Shown here one piece after another: positions 45,690 to 58,222 of a DNA stretch of 64,000 bases; positions within the stretch are counted from its first letter, which is position 1, and every line of letters starts with the position of its first letter. The stretch is taken from the NCBI GenBank assembly GCA_030674155.1, contig CM060325.1, positions 17,505,370 through 17,569,369 on the forward strand, given 5' to 3'. The translations under genes and the position numbers were made by a program. The notes under the pieces are model-generated. The model did not search any database, was not told where the DNA came from, and worked only from the letters and a program-made list of their open reading frames with translations. Source of the stretch: Stramonita haemastoma (Eukaryota > Mollusca > Gastropoda > Neogastropoda > Muricidae).

Positions 45690-46955
45690 CCTAGACTGTA
45701 GACAGAGGACCAGAAGTGAAAGCAGTGTTAAAACAGATGAGTTTTAACATTTTTGATATTTTGTATTCAAGTAATCAGACCTATTCCTTTTGCATATACA
45801 AAACAGCAACAAAAATAGAAAAGTTTTAATAGTCAGCTCAGCAGAGGTAGTGTGCTTAGCTTTTACATTAGGGTTCCACTGGACATGAACTAGTTTTCAC
45901 TGTTAATTTAGCTGGTGCACATTTGTCAATTTGTTACCATTAAAGTCAAAACCATCTTGAAAGTTGCCAGAAGTCGAGCATATTTTAAAGAGAAAAAGGT
46001 TTAATTCAATGTTAGTAGTTTTTTGACAAACTAAAAGAGAAAGGAACAATTCAAACTGAAAACTTCAAATGTCGGGGACTCTTTTTTCCTAATGATATAC
46101 ATGGACTGCCAAATGGTAGTAGTTTAAAATGACTTTGGATTTGTGCATAACAGAGACTGTTGTCCAATGCCATTTTTTCTGTTTCTAAATCGCTCTGAGT
46201 TACCTCCAAAGTTTTCTTTTTCCTGTCTGTCTTTCCTTTTTTTCTTTCCTTCCTTCTTGCTTTGTGTCTGTCTGTCTTTCCTGTTAACTCTTTATAACTG
46301 CCTTTGAAGAGTAAAATTGTCTGCATGCTCATTTTATAAAAATTGAGTCGCCTGTTGCTACTGTTGAGATGAAGGAGATAGTTATGTAGTTTTGATCGCT
46401 TCCTAAAGACGTTATAAAAATCTGAAATGTTGCTACAACGTAACCCCGTTGTTTTCATCACTACCGGAGAGATGTCTGATTGTTGTGCTGCTTTATTGTA
46501 CTCTCAAATCCTAATGTACTTGACATGTAGAGTTCTACTCTACCAAGGACCAAGAATGCCGAAACACCTGTGTCCCACAAACCTATATTTTTGTATCAGT
46601 TGTGCAGCATATGTATGCCTGACATTTCAAGTCAATGAAATATTAAAAGGTGTCAGACTCACAAAGTTGCCTCTATTAAAAGGCTTTCGCCATACTTTTG
46701 TCTCTTTTTACTCTGTATCCATGCTGGTAGGCATCGAATCAGATGGATCCCTTTTCTCACTTGATTCTCTGTGAGCAAATGAACCTACTGAATATTTCAC
46801 AGATATCGCCACCAGCCAGTTGTTCTGAAATAAACAGGTAGCTGGTTCCTGCCCGTTTTACGTGCTGAATAATTCAGCGAATTACCCAATAACAAAATGG
46901 CGATTTGACGCCAGCCATTACCTTAACTCACCATTTTTCATCCTGAATCTGCATG
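45690..46955. other. Unassigned AT-rich DNA
   Basis: About 1.3 kb without a recognised repeat or gene. A 136-residue minus frame (46051-46461) and a 115-residue plus frame (46427-46774) show no known domain. Confidence 0.4.
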
Positions 46956-46960
46956 TTTGT

Positions 46961-47335
46961 GGTTTCATGGAAACAACAGAGCACATCGGGTGGAACATTA
47001 ATTTTGTCACTGAAGGCCTGCAAGTCTGTGACTGCAGCCAGCCCCTAACGACAGAATGATTCCGCAGCTGCTGGTCTGGTCCCGGACAGGGACTGACAGA
47101 AGAGCACACTCCTAGTTTAAAGGGCTGTTGTGTTAGCGTAATGAATTGCTGTTTGCTCCGGGCTGCTGCGTCATGAAGTGGTATGAGGTCTGGGGTGATC
47201 TGAGGCGGGTTGTTGGCCGCGGAGGGTGTATGCAACAGAAATGATGGAAACTGGGTGGGTGAGTGAGACAGGTTGGGGATACGGATGGCTCTTGTGGGGG
47301 TACCCACGGTCCAGAAAAACCAGTTGCGCAACTGT
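46961..47335 (-). repeat. Inverted duplicate I, copy 2
   Basis: Partner of 41821-42212 in reverse orientation, 4.7 kb away. It includes the 79-base identical core at 47082-47160. Flanking parts differ by many substitutions and indels. Local palindrome potential is limited by the long spacer. Confidence 0.88.
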
Positions 47336-47339
47336 CGGT

Positions 47340-48110
47340 TTTTGTGGGCTGACGGGGATGTTTATCACGGGGATTTTATTTGCTGTTCATTTTTCATTTG
47401 TTTGATTTTGTAACGGAAAAGATCCATCTAGTTAACATGTGTGATGAATGGATGCAGATTCACGAGGACATGTGCATAATCTCTTGCCTGTGGGGATAGC
47501 CATAGTTATGTGTTTTGGTGGCTGTTTGGGGAAGAGTTAGGGTGATGGTGGATCTCCATTATGTCATGTGAACAAAGATGATTAACTTGTTAAACAGGAG
47601 AATAAGTTGGTCAGTTTTTGTTTGTTTCCTGAACCAAAAATGTAGGTTGCTTCAGTTGACACTCACAGAAGTACTGCTCTATGTGATAAAAAATGTAAGG
47701 CCAAAACAAATTGCCCTTAATAAATTAACATGGACAAATCCTAAAGACAAAATTTAAAAGACAATGAAGCAAGTAGGCGAAATAAACACAGAAGTAAGAA
47801 AGCAGGCAACTGCCCAACGACCCAGGGAAGTAGCAGATAGGAATTAAAACCTTGAATCTGAAAAAATAACGTTTTGTTGTTGTTTTTACATAACTCAAAA
47901 AATGACTATTTACTTTTTGTTTAAATCCTTGACTACACTTTTAGAAATTGAAAATGAATAGTTTTTGTCTTCAACAAATTGAACCTGGCATAGCTCATTC
48001 TTCTGCAGCTCCTAGATTGCATGCTGGGTTTGTTGGTGACATCAACGCGGCCAGTTATATCAAGCCTACTCTACAGGAGAACAAACTAAAGCGTTCTTGG
48101 TGAACTCTTA
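47340..48110. other. Unassigned DNA
   Basis: No gene or family match. Confidence 0.4.
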
Positions 48111-48119
48111 CTGTAAAGA

Positions 48120-48395
48120 CAAACTTTGGCTGAAATTGAGAAGCCCAAACTGAGATATGCTGGTCATGCAAACACACACACAAGACAAATCTGATGACGA
48201 TAGTTCTCCATGGTAGGGTTAATGACAGAAGGAAAAGAAGCAGACCACCAACATCCTACATAGGTCAGTGCTCTGGGAGGGCTACAGATCATAGAATTCG
48301 GCAGAAACAGAGAAAGATGGCAAAACCGTGGTGGTATTGCGTGGAGTTCCTACCAACGACAGCGGTAATGGAGATAGTTGAATTTGAATCTTTTT
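48120..48395 (+). pseudogene. LINE ORF C-terminal remnant
   Basis: Plus-frame pieces read IEKPKLRYAGHANT, a stop, then VLHGRVNDRRKRSRPPTSYI. This follows the order of the RTE-type C terminus (KLxxFGH...GxVxGxRxRGRPxxSWxDNI), as in the 18.5-kb LINE. Stops and frame changes mark it as dead. It has a different sequence from that LINE, so it comes from another lineage. Confidence 0.6.
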
Positions 48396-48439
48396 AGACT
48401 CTTCTAAGAAGGATGGGTGGGCTCTAAACGTGTTCGATA

Positions 48440-48640
48440 CAAGATGGTGTGCTGTTCGCACTTGGGACCTCCGCTTTTACTCCGATTTAAAGGACTTCAT
48501 AATAGAGAGGGAACCAACGATGACCCCTGTGGTGAAATCTCCTTCCACAGACACCTCAACAGAGATTACAATCCACACCTTCAGATTCCACTCCTCATCA
48601 CATCATGAGTTCGACATCTAACCACTAGGCTATATTTTCC
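48440..48640 (-). mobile_element. Possible SINE with tRNA-like A box
   Basis: On the minus strand TAGCCTAGTGG (48622-48632) fits the A box, but no B box follows. The body (GGTGTGGATTGTAATCTCTG, GTGGAAGGAGATTTCACCAC) is unique in this window. A GGGTTCAATTCC-like B box at about 48675-48686 lies upstream of the A box and does not fit. Confidence 0.35.
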
Positions 48641-48699
48641 CTCAATATAAAAATAGGATGCCATAAATCTTGAACATGGAATTGAACCCAAAATAAGCT

Positions 48700-49225
48700 G
48701 GCACCCAAGTTTTCCACGGCTTACTCGAACAGAGCAGTTACCATCTTTAGAGTCGTTTCCAGGACAATGCATCAATAAATCTCTTCTGCGTCAATAGCTC
48801 TGACCAGAGGAACCGTAACCTCTCATGACAGCTTATAGTCTTTGTCTTAATGGCATCTCAACAGCGGCTGAAAAGGTCTCCGCCTCGCTATTGTCCTAAA
48901 GACCGTCATAAATAATCGGATCATTTCACATTGCTGCTGTTCAGCCATGCCCGTTAGAATCTACATGTCTTGCTTGACATTCTGCGTGTTATTTCTGTCT
49001 TGAATTCATAAGGAAAAGAGCACATAGAAGTGTCTAGCAGTTGTTTTTCTCTCAGGCGAAGGAGCAGGTTAGTGTAATGATGATGTGTTGAGGTTACGTA
49101 GGGCAGCGCTGGAAAATAGAAATTGGTAGATGCATTATCAATCAGTTCATAGTTCAGAAAACAGACATATGATATCATATTGTTTGACAACTTGTCAACG
49201 TTTTACACGAACAAAAGTTGAAGTA
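48700..49225. other. Unassigned DNA
   Basis: No gene or family match. Confidence 0.4.
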
Positions 49226-49230
49226 TGCAA

Positions 49231-49231
<1 letters not shown>

Positions 49232-49307
<76 letters not shown>

Positions 49308-49308
49308 C

Positions 49309-49339
<31 letters not shown>

Positions 49340-49380
49340 TCTCTGTCTCTGTCTCTCTCTCTCTCTCGTCTCGTCTCTCT

Positions 49381-49439
<59 letters not shown>

Positions 49440-49457
49440 CTCTCTACGTGTGTGTGC

Positions 49458-49513
<56 letters not shown>
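49232..49513. repeat. CT blocks followed by GT microsatellite
   Basis: (CT)n with CC, CTGT and CGTCTCGT interruptions to 49446, then (GT)n to 49513. Confidence 0.97.
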
Positions 49514-49515
<2 letters not shown>

Positions 49516-49689
49516 GCGCGTCTGCAATCCAGTATGCACAGTCATCTAAAGGCATCAACAATGTAGATGGCAAAATGGAAGATATTTTAGGTGCCACGAA
49601 TATGGAAACTTAAAATTCATTACACAAATAAACAAGTAAATATGTCTTGATTTTCACAAAACAGACTCCCATCCCTCCCTTCTGCGCAA

Positions 49690-49835
49690 TGTTAGAGCTA
49701 CTGTCAATGAACTCAAAGAAGTGAAATCACCAGGACAAAACAAATTATTAGATAATACTAGGAAAAAAAGCAGCTCTGTAGGGACTGGCAGGGTTGTACA
49801 ACAGACTTCACCATTCAAACCAGATTAAAAATTTA
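49690..49835 (+). pseudogene. LINE reverse-transcriptase fragment
   Basis: The plus strand encodes ATVNELKEVKSPGQNKLL, then in a shifted frame GKKAALxGLAGLYNRLHHSN. This matches the RT N-terminal order KxGKSPGxDxIPxE...LxxLYNxIW seen near residues 200-235 of the 18.5-kb LINE. Broken by a stop and a frameshift; only about 50 codons remain. Confidence 0.5.
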
Positions 49836-49884
49836 GCATGGCAAGGGAGTGCAGACGAAGAAGTAGTGATGATAGTACTGGTGA

Positions 49885-50090
49885 TGGTAGGCATCCGTCC
49901 GTCTCGGAAGACTATGGAGTTGCGCTCTAGGCTCTAGAGCGCAATGTCTGGGTAAGAAAGTATGAAGGGCAAGCTGTTACCCATGCAGCAGAATCCCTCC
50001 TCCTCTTCATGTCGCTAGAATGATCCATTGGAAATGCAATCGCCGATAGGAATGGTTCCAGTGCCGTTCCATGGCGCTAGTGAAGTAAAT
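49885..50090 (+). repeat. Family E copy 2 with perfect hairpin
   Basis: CCGTCTCGGAAGACTATGGA, then TTGCGCTCTAG-GCT-CTAGAGCGCAA (49920-49944, an 11-bp perfect stem), TGGGTAAGAAAGTATGAAGGG, CAAGCTGTTACCCATGCAGCA and TTCATGTCGCT. Inverse of the copies at 12750 and 55960. Confidence 0.75.
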
Positions 50091-50099
50091 GCTGATAAC

Positions 50100-52035
50100 A
50101 ATGATTTTCATAATAACGCACCAGAGCAGCAAACGATATGATAAAAACTGTTCAGAGCTTAAATAAGAAATTAGAATTATGTAGGAGCTGCCGTCACGTT
50201 AGAAATCAAAACTAAGATTAAATATTGAAACTGGGCCCAAATTTTAACCTCCGTTATCAAAACGAACAATTGACTTGATTCCTTTTTCAAGAAGACCACT
50301 ACAGAGTAGGCTCCACATCATCATCATCGTTATCCTCATTGCCACCGTCATTGTCGTCATCATCATCATTACTACCATCACAATAACCTTAACGACGGTG
50401 GTAATGGTGATGTCGACAACATCAACTGATATAGCATGGGATTCAGAAAGGATTGAAAACAATCCGCAGTTTTTCGAGGATTACACGCACAGAGATAGAG
50501 AAAAGGGAAAGGAGTAGTATAGGGACAGAAACGTGAATGGAAAGATTGACATTCACATGAGCATGGTTATGTTTGGCGGAAAGGAGATAAAAGAAAGAAA
50601 AACAATATGCATCCTTGTTTTCTTAGGGCTTTCAGGCGCGTTATACAGTGGTGCTAGGCAGAGAGAGGTCTGGCGAGCTCGTCAGGGCTTTAATACCAAT
50701 AAATTTCCCCAGCATCAGCGGCCCTTGATGACATTTCGATGACTTGCAAGCCAACTCCCCGCCCTCGATGTGGAAACGATGGGGAATAAGTCAGGGGATC
50801 GCTTTCGCAGCCGCTGTAATCTTACAACCCGCAGACACCGTTACGCGTGCTCGCAGTTTTTGTTTGTTTGGGTGGGTAGCTTTTTTTCAATGGGGCATTT
50901 GCTCAACCTGGCCTAAGCACGTGTGTGGGAGAGGTGGGGGAGGGGTAGAGAGCTGTGTGCCTTGGTACGTGTTTGTGTGTGTTACACATTATCCAGCCAC
51001 CATGGAGAAATAGGCTGGAAAGACAGGACCCAAATCCCATCAGAAGTTCTTGTTTATTTTGGGAGGCTTTGGTGGATTCTGCCCATAACGTCAATGAGCT
51101 CTTGGCTTATTGGAAGGATAGAGTCACGCAGTTAAGTGACGTCTTTTTTGCGGACAGGCGTGGGAGAACCTCGCTGGAGTCCTAATTACCCAGCCAACAT
51201 AGCGGCTCTTGGTATCTCCAAGATCAGGTTTGACAGCGGGATTATGTCATAAAAAGTGACAAGGACACTGTTAGTTTATGAGTGTGACACCTCACTGAAT
51301 CGCCATGGCATTGTCCTGACATCCTCATCCCCATGATCGCCATGCAATTTAAGGCGAAAAAAAAGGAAGCTGTAATGCTGTGTCCCAACGTGGCCAATAT
51401 CTCATTCTGAACCATGTTTAGAATTTTCCTCTGTTGCAGTGCTTATGATGAATCTGGATGCGTTTGCAGAGTTAACGAAGATTCTCCTAAGAAATAAGAA
51501 AGTGGATGATGGTCATCTTGAGATCTTGGCCTTACGTCGTGAGAATTCTTGTTGTCCCAGAGAGTGGATGCTGTTTGCAGAGGATTGATGCTTTCTTTTG
51601 CAAGATAGGCGATGCTTGGCTGTACTTCCTAATGGCCCCGTGTACTGTCTTCAGCTTCATTGTATCATCTAAGTTCAGGGATAAGAAAAAAAGAGTCCTT
51701 TTATCAGAGAGAGAAAATTGTGGATGGTGTGTTAGCTAGTTGGGGTTCTTTCCATATTGAGATACAGCTTCTTACGACTGTTATCGTCACTAATGAATAG
51801 ATATACCTGTGACGCCATTACAAACTGCTTTATTGAGTCTGTCCCCTTTCTTTAAAAAGGAAGAAGTGAGACACACAGAGAGTTATTATGCAGGAGGAAG
51901 GCTTCACAAGAGAGTAATTTTGTTTTGATTAAACCAGTAAGCTGTGTGGTTGGAAATATTTGCTGAATACAGAGAACCAAGAGTAACGCAATTACGACAT
52001 CGGTAAAAAAAAGCAAAAAAAAAGCAAAAGTGTTT
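50100..52035. other. Unassigned DNA, mostly unique
   Basis: Almost 2 kb with no recognised family or gene. A cryptic ATC/CAT-rich stretch lies at 50315-50425. Frames up to about 89 residues lack known motifs. Confidence 0.4.
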
Positions 52036-52298
52036 CTATAACCTATGCGGTCATTGGGGAGTGAGGTGTCAGAGGTCTCAGCTTCTCCGGGGGACAGCAT
52101 ATTGAGGGTGGCGCCCATCTCGCTCCCTTCCTTGACCATAAAGAGGGCAGGTACCCATTTATAGCTGGGTGAACTGGGGGGACTACTATAGCCAAGGTGT
52201 TCAAACGTCACCCATCCATTTGGTAACTATGCTCAATACTGCTTAACTTTAGCTTGGGGAAATCGAGCGCTCTGACCACTGAGCTATCCGTCCCCTAT
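52036..52298 (-). mobile_element. SINE-A copy 4
   Basis: Minus-strand order: GGGGACGGATAGCTCAGTGG, TCAGAGCGCTCG, TTAAGCAGTATTGAGCATAG, ATGGATGGGTGACG, CACCCAGCTATAAATGGGTA, GGCGCCACCCTCAATATGCTG and GAGACCTCTGACACCTC. Small deletions relative to copy 3. Confidence 0.88.
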
Positions 52299-52526
52299 AA
52301 CTATGGTATTCTGTATGATAATACAAACTTTCGTTGGATCTCATAGAGACAAAAACTTAAGTGTGTACAGGGGAAAGCAAAACCTAGATCTACCAGAATT
52401 ACAACAAAAACATACAACAGATGGGAAAAAACAATAATGAATACAATAATATGTTCATCTCCCAAGGCACCAGGAAACGTCATTACTGTTATCTGCCATG
52501 TTTAATGACAGTAACAGTGTTAAAAC

Positions 52527-52740
<214 letters not shown>

Positions 52741-52744
52741 ACGG

Positions 52745-53345
52745 TAGCAGAACACAACACAAACGACGAAAAAAATTTGATGGTTTATTACTCATTCACA
52801 GCACATAAAAAAGAACACCACTCTAGTCTATGCTAAACGAATGAGGACAGCGATGGAAATGGAAACGTGAATGGGCCCCCCTCAGGCTAGGACCCATTTA
52901 CACAGAAAGTCAGTTGTTCCCCATTCAGCTGCGCTATTAAAATTAATACTTGCACGACCGAACATGCAAGCAAAACATACAACAGTCCCCGCGCCGCGGC
53001 TTCGTGGCGACGACTGTGACAGCGCTTGTGTATCTTCGTACACTGTCGGAAATCCGAAGCCGTCATTCTCGATTATTTCCGTTGACGCTTGTAGATGTAT
53101 GTTATTATGGGGACTGGCCATTCCACGGTCGCCACAGCTCGTATAGTTTGTGTGTTTTTTTTTCGTTGTAGTTGTGAATATTTAGCATATATGGCTTTAT
53201 GTTGTGTATGGAAATATTTTTTTTTTTGGCCTGCTGACCTGGTGGCATGTTTGCGACTGCCTGTCTGGAAGCGTTATGGCCTTTTGATCTATCAGAGATA
53301 AAGGGAGAGCGTTTGTATGAGCTGGCACTTAATTATGCACGTATG
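52745..53345. other. Unassigned DNA with a CpG-rich core
   Basis: 52985-53060 holds CCCGCGCCGCGGCTTCGTGG, CGACGACTG and CCGAAGCCGTC, unlike the AT-rich surroundings. No gene or repeat family recognised. Confidence 0.35.
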
Positions 53346-53351
53346 CGTTCC

Positions 53352-53990
<639 letters not shown>

Positions 53991-53999
53991 TGCCCCCCC

Positions 54000-54455
54000 T
54001 CTCTTGCTAGAGCTTTCTCTTTTTATCACAAGAATTTATTTATTCTATACATGCTGTTACCTTATTCTTTGAGCTACTGAACTGATCACAAAAATAACCC
54101 CGATATGGCAGGCCTCTGCGGTTGGCGGGGCCATAAACATGATTGGATTGGACTGGTCACAAACATTCACTGCAGCATTTTATGGGGAACAAACATCAAA
54201 TGAGGGATGACATGTCAATCCATACTGTCCTTTTCATGTATCTAGCCTTTCCTTTTTTTGTTTTCTTGTTTTCCTTTTTAAAGTTTTACACCCATTGAAT
54301 TGTACAGCCTCTGATATCTTTTACCTTTGCGACAAAAATCACTATGGGTGAAAAAACAAAAGCACTTTTTACGATGTCTTTTTACAATTTTTCAATGTCC
54401 TGAAAAATCAAATGCCAAGTTATAACGGCCAGCAGGAAATAACAGAGACAATATT
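54000..54455. other. Unassigned DNA
   Basis: The GC-rich phrase ATGGCAGGCCTCTGCGGTTG, GCGGGGCCATAAACATGATT (54104-54145) stands out but has no second copy here. Confidence 0.4.
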
Positions 54456-54459
54456 GAAT

Positions 54460-55345
54460 AATAACTCTTTCCGACTTGTTCGTCAAGATATTTGATGCCC
54501 AAATACAACCCATTGCGTTATATGGTGCCGAAATTTAGGGTTTGGATGCAGCTGTAACACATTGTGAATCAGTGCACCTCTTTGCTTTAAAGCAGTTTTT
54601 AGGCTTAGATAGACGTACACCCAGTGATCTTGTGTATAGTGAAACTAATAGATATCCTCTCTCTGTTAAAGCTGCTGTAAGATGCATTAGATACTGGATT
54701 AAGATTCTACATTTGGATGAGAACAGGCTACCGTTTAAATTTTACAAGATGCTTTATGATCTAGATGTGAAAGGGAAAAACACTGGGCTACACAAATACG
54801 CACCTGTTTGTGTGAACTGGTTTGGGATTTGTTTGGCTCAGACAAGGTGTTGGAAATTGCAGAGAATTTATAAACGCTTTCAGGCAAAGATTGACTGAGT
54901 GCCGATGGCAGCAATGGAGTGATCTTATACAAACCAGTGAAAGATATCAAACGTACAGACAATTTATAAGTGCACATGATATCAAACCTTATCTAAAGCT
55001 TGATATGGACATACATTTGAACAGAGTTATGTTTAAGTTTAGACTTGGTGTACCAGATGTAAATTTTCATAAATTCAGATACAGAGGACCTCAGGTTACT
55101 ATGCACCTGAAGATGAAGCACCTGAAGATGAAGTACATATTGTTTTATGCTGTCCATTGTAAGTGGATGTTAGGCAGACTTACATCCCTGTAAAATATAG
55201 TTGGCAGCCTAATTCATTTAGATTCTGTTTACTCATGGCGTCAAGTCAGCCTGAGGTTGTGGGCAGTCTCACTGAAAATTTGTGTAAAACTTTCAGATTA
55301 AGAGATGTTTTATTACCATAAGTCGAATAAAAGATTTTTTAATCT
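54460..55345 (+). pseudogene. LINE ORF2 C-terminal remnant
   Basis: Plus-frame pieces in order: LSDLFVKIFDAQIQPIALYG, AEI-stop-G (TAG where the family has Trp), FLGLDRRTPSDLVYSETNRY, PLSVKAAVRCIRYWIKIL, then after a frameshift near 54860 REFINAFRQRLTECRWQQWS and HLNRVMFKFRLGVPD. After a second shift near 55110, PEDEVHIVLCCPL and a C-terminal end at TAA 55321. This is the post-RT region of a non-LTR element (QPILLYGSEIWG...W...FRxxxH...EDExHxLxxCPxY). It is a different LINE type from the 18.5-kb element, 5'-truncated and dead. Confidence 0.8.
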
Positions 55346-55473
55346 GATTTTGTTGCTATACAATAATTTTTGTTGTTATTGCTGTTGTCTTTTATCCCAC
55401 ACCAAAATACTAAGCAGTTTGGCAACCCTCTTCGTGTATAGGCCAATGGCCTGTATGGGAATAAATCGTTCGA

Positions 55474-55477
<4 letters not shown>

Positions 55478-55570
<93 letters not shown>

Positions 55571-55690
55571 ACGCATACACACAGACACACACAGACAGAC
55601 ACACACAACACACACACACACACACTCCTCAACAACAACCAACACAAAAACCACCACCATCATCACCACCACCACCATCACCACAAGACA
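55478..55690. repeat. CT, AC/ACAG and CAC-rich compound repeat
   Basis: Pure (CT)n 55479-55545, interrupted CT to 55569, (AC)n with ACAG to 55625, then CAACAAC and CACCATCACC phrases to 55690. Confidence 0.95.
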
Positions 55691-55959
55691 ACAAAGTGAG
55701 AAAGGAAGAAGAAAACCCTATAGCTAGTCGTTGCCTGCTCTCCATTCATGACGCGTTGGCAGCGAACAGCATCCGACAGCGCTACCTGTCATCGTTTCCT
55801 GTCGCTTCCTGCATGCATGATCAGCCTTCCTCCTCCAGTCAGTCACTCAGTTAAAGCCTGTTGCACACTGCACCGTCTGGTTCTGTGTGGGACAATAGTA
55901 TATGCCTTTATTATATTTTAAAAAAACTATAACTTTGGCTGAATATGGCAACGTTCTGG

Positions 55960-56155
55960 CGGCTCCTGCGATGGCACTGGAACTGTGCGTATTGGCTATC
56001 ACCTTTCCAATGTACCATTCCAGCGACGTGGAGAGGGGTGGTGGTTCTGTTGCATGGGTAACAGCTTTCCCTCCATACTTATTTACCCAGGCTTTGCGCT
56101 CTAGAGTCTAGAGTGCAACTCCATAGTCTCCCGAGACTGACGGATACCTACTACT
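55960..56155 (-). repeat. Family E copy 3
   Basis: GATGGCACTGGAAC, CCATTCCAGCGACGTGGAGAG, TTCTGTTGCATGGGTAACAGC, TTTACCCAGGC, TTGCGCTCTAG-AGT-CTAGAGTGCAA (hairpin with one G/T change) and CTCCATAGTCTCCCGAGACTG. Same orientation as the 12750 copy. Confidence 0.78.
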
Positions 56156-56159
56156 TTAA

Positions 56160-57125
56160 GATCGATTTTGGTATTGAAAAATATATAACTAGATCTAGCA
56201 GATGTATATGTTTGTGCTCTTATAAAATTTCGTTGCAGCTGTCAATAGATTCCTGTTGAGGTTGGACGTTTACATAATAGATCTACACCAGGGGAAGAAA
56301 GAAGATTTTTAAAATGCAGTATATCTGTTTTAAGTGACGAATTTTGTTTTATCTCGGAATGTCCCGTCCCCACTTAAAGCATTTACAAGAATTTGTTCCT
56401 CAGCATTTTCTTCAACCTTTGCCCAATCATAATTTTTGTAGGCTGATGAAATGTAAATCTAGAAAAGTTCTCCTGTCTCTTTCAAAATTCATAAGATTTG
56501 CAGGCATTCTTTGAAATTTCATTTGTTGTCTTTCACAAGAATAGTGTCGTTTAAAGAAATGGATATACTTCCATAACATTTTCCTGGGTCATAAATACTG
56601 TTTGTTTATCATTTTGCGATGAACTCTTGCTTTTTCAGTTACCGTTAGTATTGATATTATTTTTTGGCGTATGGTAGTTAGGTTTATTCTCCTGTTGAAT
56701 TCGTTTGTAATCCTACATACTCAGGAAGGGGTAAAAGGAACTAAATCTTGAATTTTATGAGTTTTCTTTTTTTTAGCCATTGTTAGTGCTTTCCAGTTTC
56801 TTGCAGTTGAGGAAGACTGGCTGCAAGAATGGCGCTAGTGTAGGATGCCAGAGGTTTTTAGTTTGGCACATAGAGCAGGCTTTTCTGTTTCTCCACCCAA
56901 AATCTAACTGTTTTTGACAGGGGGTTGTCTTTTCCGTTTTGGGTTTGTTTTGTTTTCTGTTTTATTTTTGTCTTTTGGTTTTGTTGTTTGTTTGTTGTTT
57001 TGTGTTTTTTTTTGCGGGTTTTGGTGGGGGGGGTTGTTGTTGTTGTTTTTTTGGGGGGTTGGAGGGGTGTTTGTCTGCTAGAGATCCATGGTTTACCATT
57101 GGAAATGTGATGTGTAGTGACAGAG
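56160..57125. other. Unassigned T-rich DNA
   Basis: No gene or family recognised. G/T-rich sequence (TTTTGTTTG, GGGGGG) occupies 56930-57070. Confidence 0.4.
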
Positions 57126-57129
57126 GAGG

Positions 57130-57421
57130 ATTAAAGGTGTCCCATAACCTGTGTGGTCGTAGGAGAGCGAGGTGTGAGAGACCTCAGCTTCTCTAGGAGC
57201 CGAAATATTGAGGGCAGCGCCCATCTCCTATCCCTCGCTGCTTTACCTTCCCTGACCCTAAAGAGAGCAGGTACCCATTTACAGCTGGATGAACTGGGGT
57301 GACTGTACTGAAGCCCAGGCGCGCAAACGGTCACCCATCCAACTGGTAACCACTCTCGACGCTGCTTAACTTGACTGGGGGAAAGCCAGCGCTCTGACCA
57401 CTGAGCTATCCCGCCCCCTGA
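57130..57421 (-). mobile_element. SINE-A copy 5, next to a LINE remnant
   Basis: Minus strand: GGGGGCGGGATAGCTCAGTGG, TCAGAGCGCTGGC, TTAAGCAGCGTCGAGAGTGG, TTACCAGTTGGATGGGTGACC, GCGCGCCTGGGCTTCAGTAC, CAGCTGTAAATGGGTACC, GGCGCTGCCCTCAATAT and GGACACCTTTAATCC end. Its head lies about ten bases from the 3' side of the LINE fragment at 57437. Confidence 0.9.
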
Positions 57422-57431
57422 GGAGGATTCT

Positions 57432-57760
57432 AGGTAGGAAATTGGTATTTCTTGCTTGAGGCTGGATTTGAAAGTGTCAAATGAAGTATTTTGGTAAAGG
57501 GAAAGAAGGTGGTCATTCCAGACAGATGGACCAGAAATGGTGAAAGAACGATAGCCGACATGGACAGTGGCTTGTTTGAATCTGGTGTTTGTAGGCACGA
57601 TGTATCTGCAGCAGAAGGGAGGGAACGAGATGAAGTATATACCTGAAGACAAGTCACAAGACGGAGGGTGCAGCTTTGTGGAGACATCGTGTAACAAACT
57701 GTACCGATCTTGTGCTTCATTTTATAGTCAGTAAGACCTGCCCACTATGTGCTGAGCTAC
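57432..57760 (-). pseudogene. CR1/L2-like LINE C-terminal remnant
   Basis: The minus frame reads VGYRSFTISGPSVWNDHLLS then TSFDTFKSSLKQE. This is the conserved LINE ending GxRSFSVxGPxxWNxLP...SxxxFKxxLK found in CR1/L2/Rex-type elements. Upstream, a second frame has YTSSRSLPSAADTS (family: PSRSLRSA), showing a frameshift near 57600. Only about 100 codons remain. Confidence 0.75.
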
Positions 57761-57950
57761 AACAGAATATATAAAACGTGGTTCTCCAGCTTTTGAATTG
57801 TTTTTCTTTTAATATCTTTGAAGAATATTTGATGAAAAACAACAACCTCGAAAACCTAGGATTTCTCCCTCTGTGTTCTTCCTTCAACCCCCTCTCCCTG
57901 TGGATCGTGGAGTGTTTCTTTTAACTTTTCAGTTTGCCAATTGGAGCTAA

Positions 57951-58222
57951 AAAGGTAAAGATAAATGTGTTCTCAAAACCTTTGCAGTTCTTGGGGAGTG
58001 AGGTGTCAGAGACCACAGCTTATTGAGGGTGGCGCCCAACTCCTCTCCCTGCCGCTTTACCTTCCTGACCCTAAAGAGGGCAGGCACCCATTTACAGGCT
58101 GGGTGAACTGGTGGACTGTACTGAAGTCAAGGTGCACAGACGGTCACCCATCCACTGAGATAACCACGCTCAATACTGCGTAACCTTAGCCTGAGAAAAG
58201 CTCAGTGCTCTAACCACAGACA
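57951..58222 (-). mobile_element. SINE-A copy 6
   Basis: More diverged. Minus-strand landmarks: TGGTTAGAGCACTGAGC, TTACGCAGTATTGAGCGTGG, GGATGGGTGACCGTCTGTGC, CACCC..CCTGTAAATGGGTG, GGCGCCACCCTCAATAAGCTG and TGGTCTCTGACACCTC. Ends in CTTTACCTTT. It has the same orientation as copy 5, about 820 bases downstream. Confidence 0.82.

Noticed and set aside
46051..46774. 136-codon minus and 115-codon plus frames as genes
   Set aside because: No recognisable domain, overlapping opposite strands, and no splice or promoter support.
48675..48686. tRNA B-box-like GGGTTCAATTCC on the minus strand
   Set aside because: No A box at the required distance upstream and no cloverleaf could be drawn.
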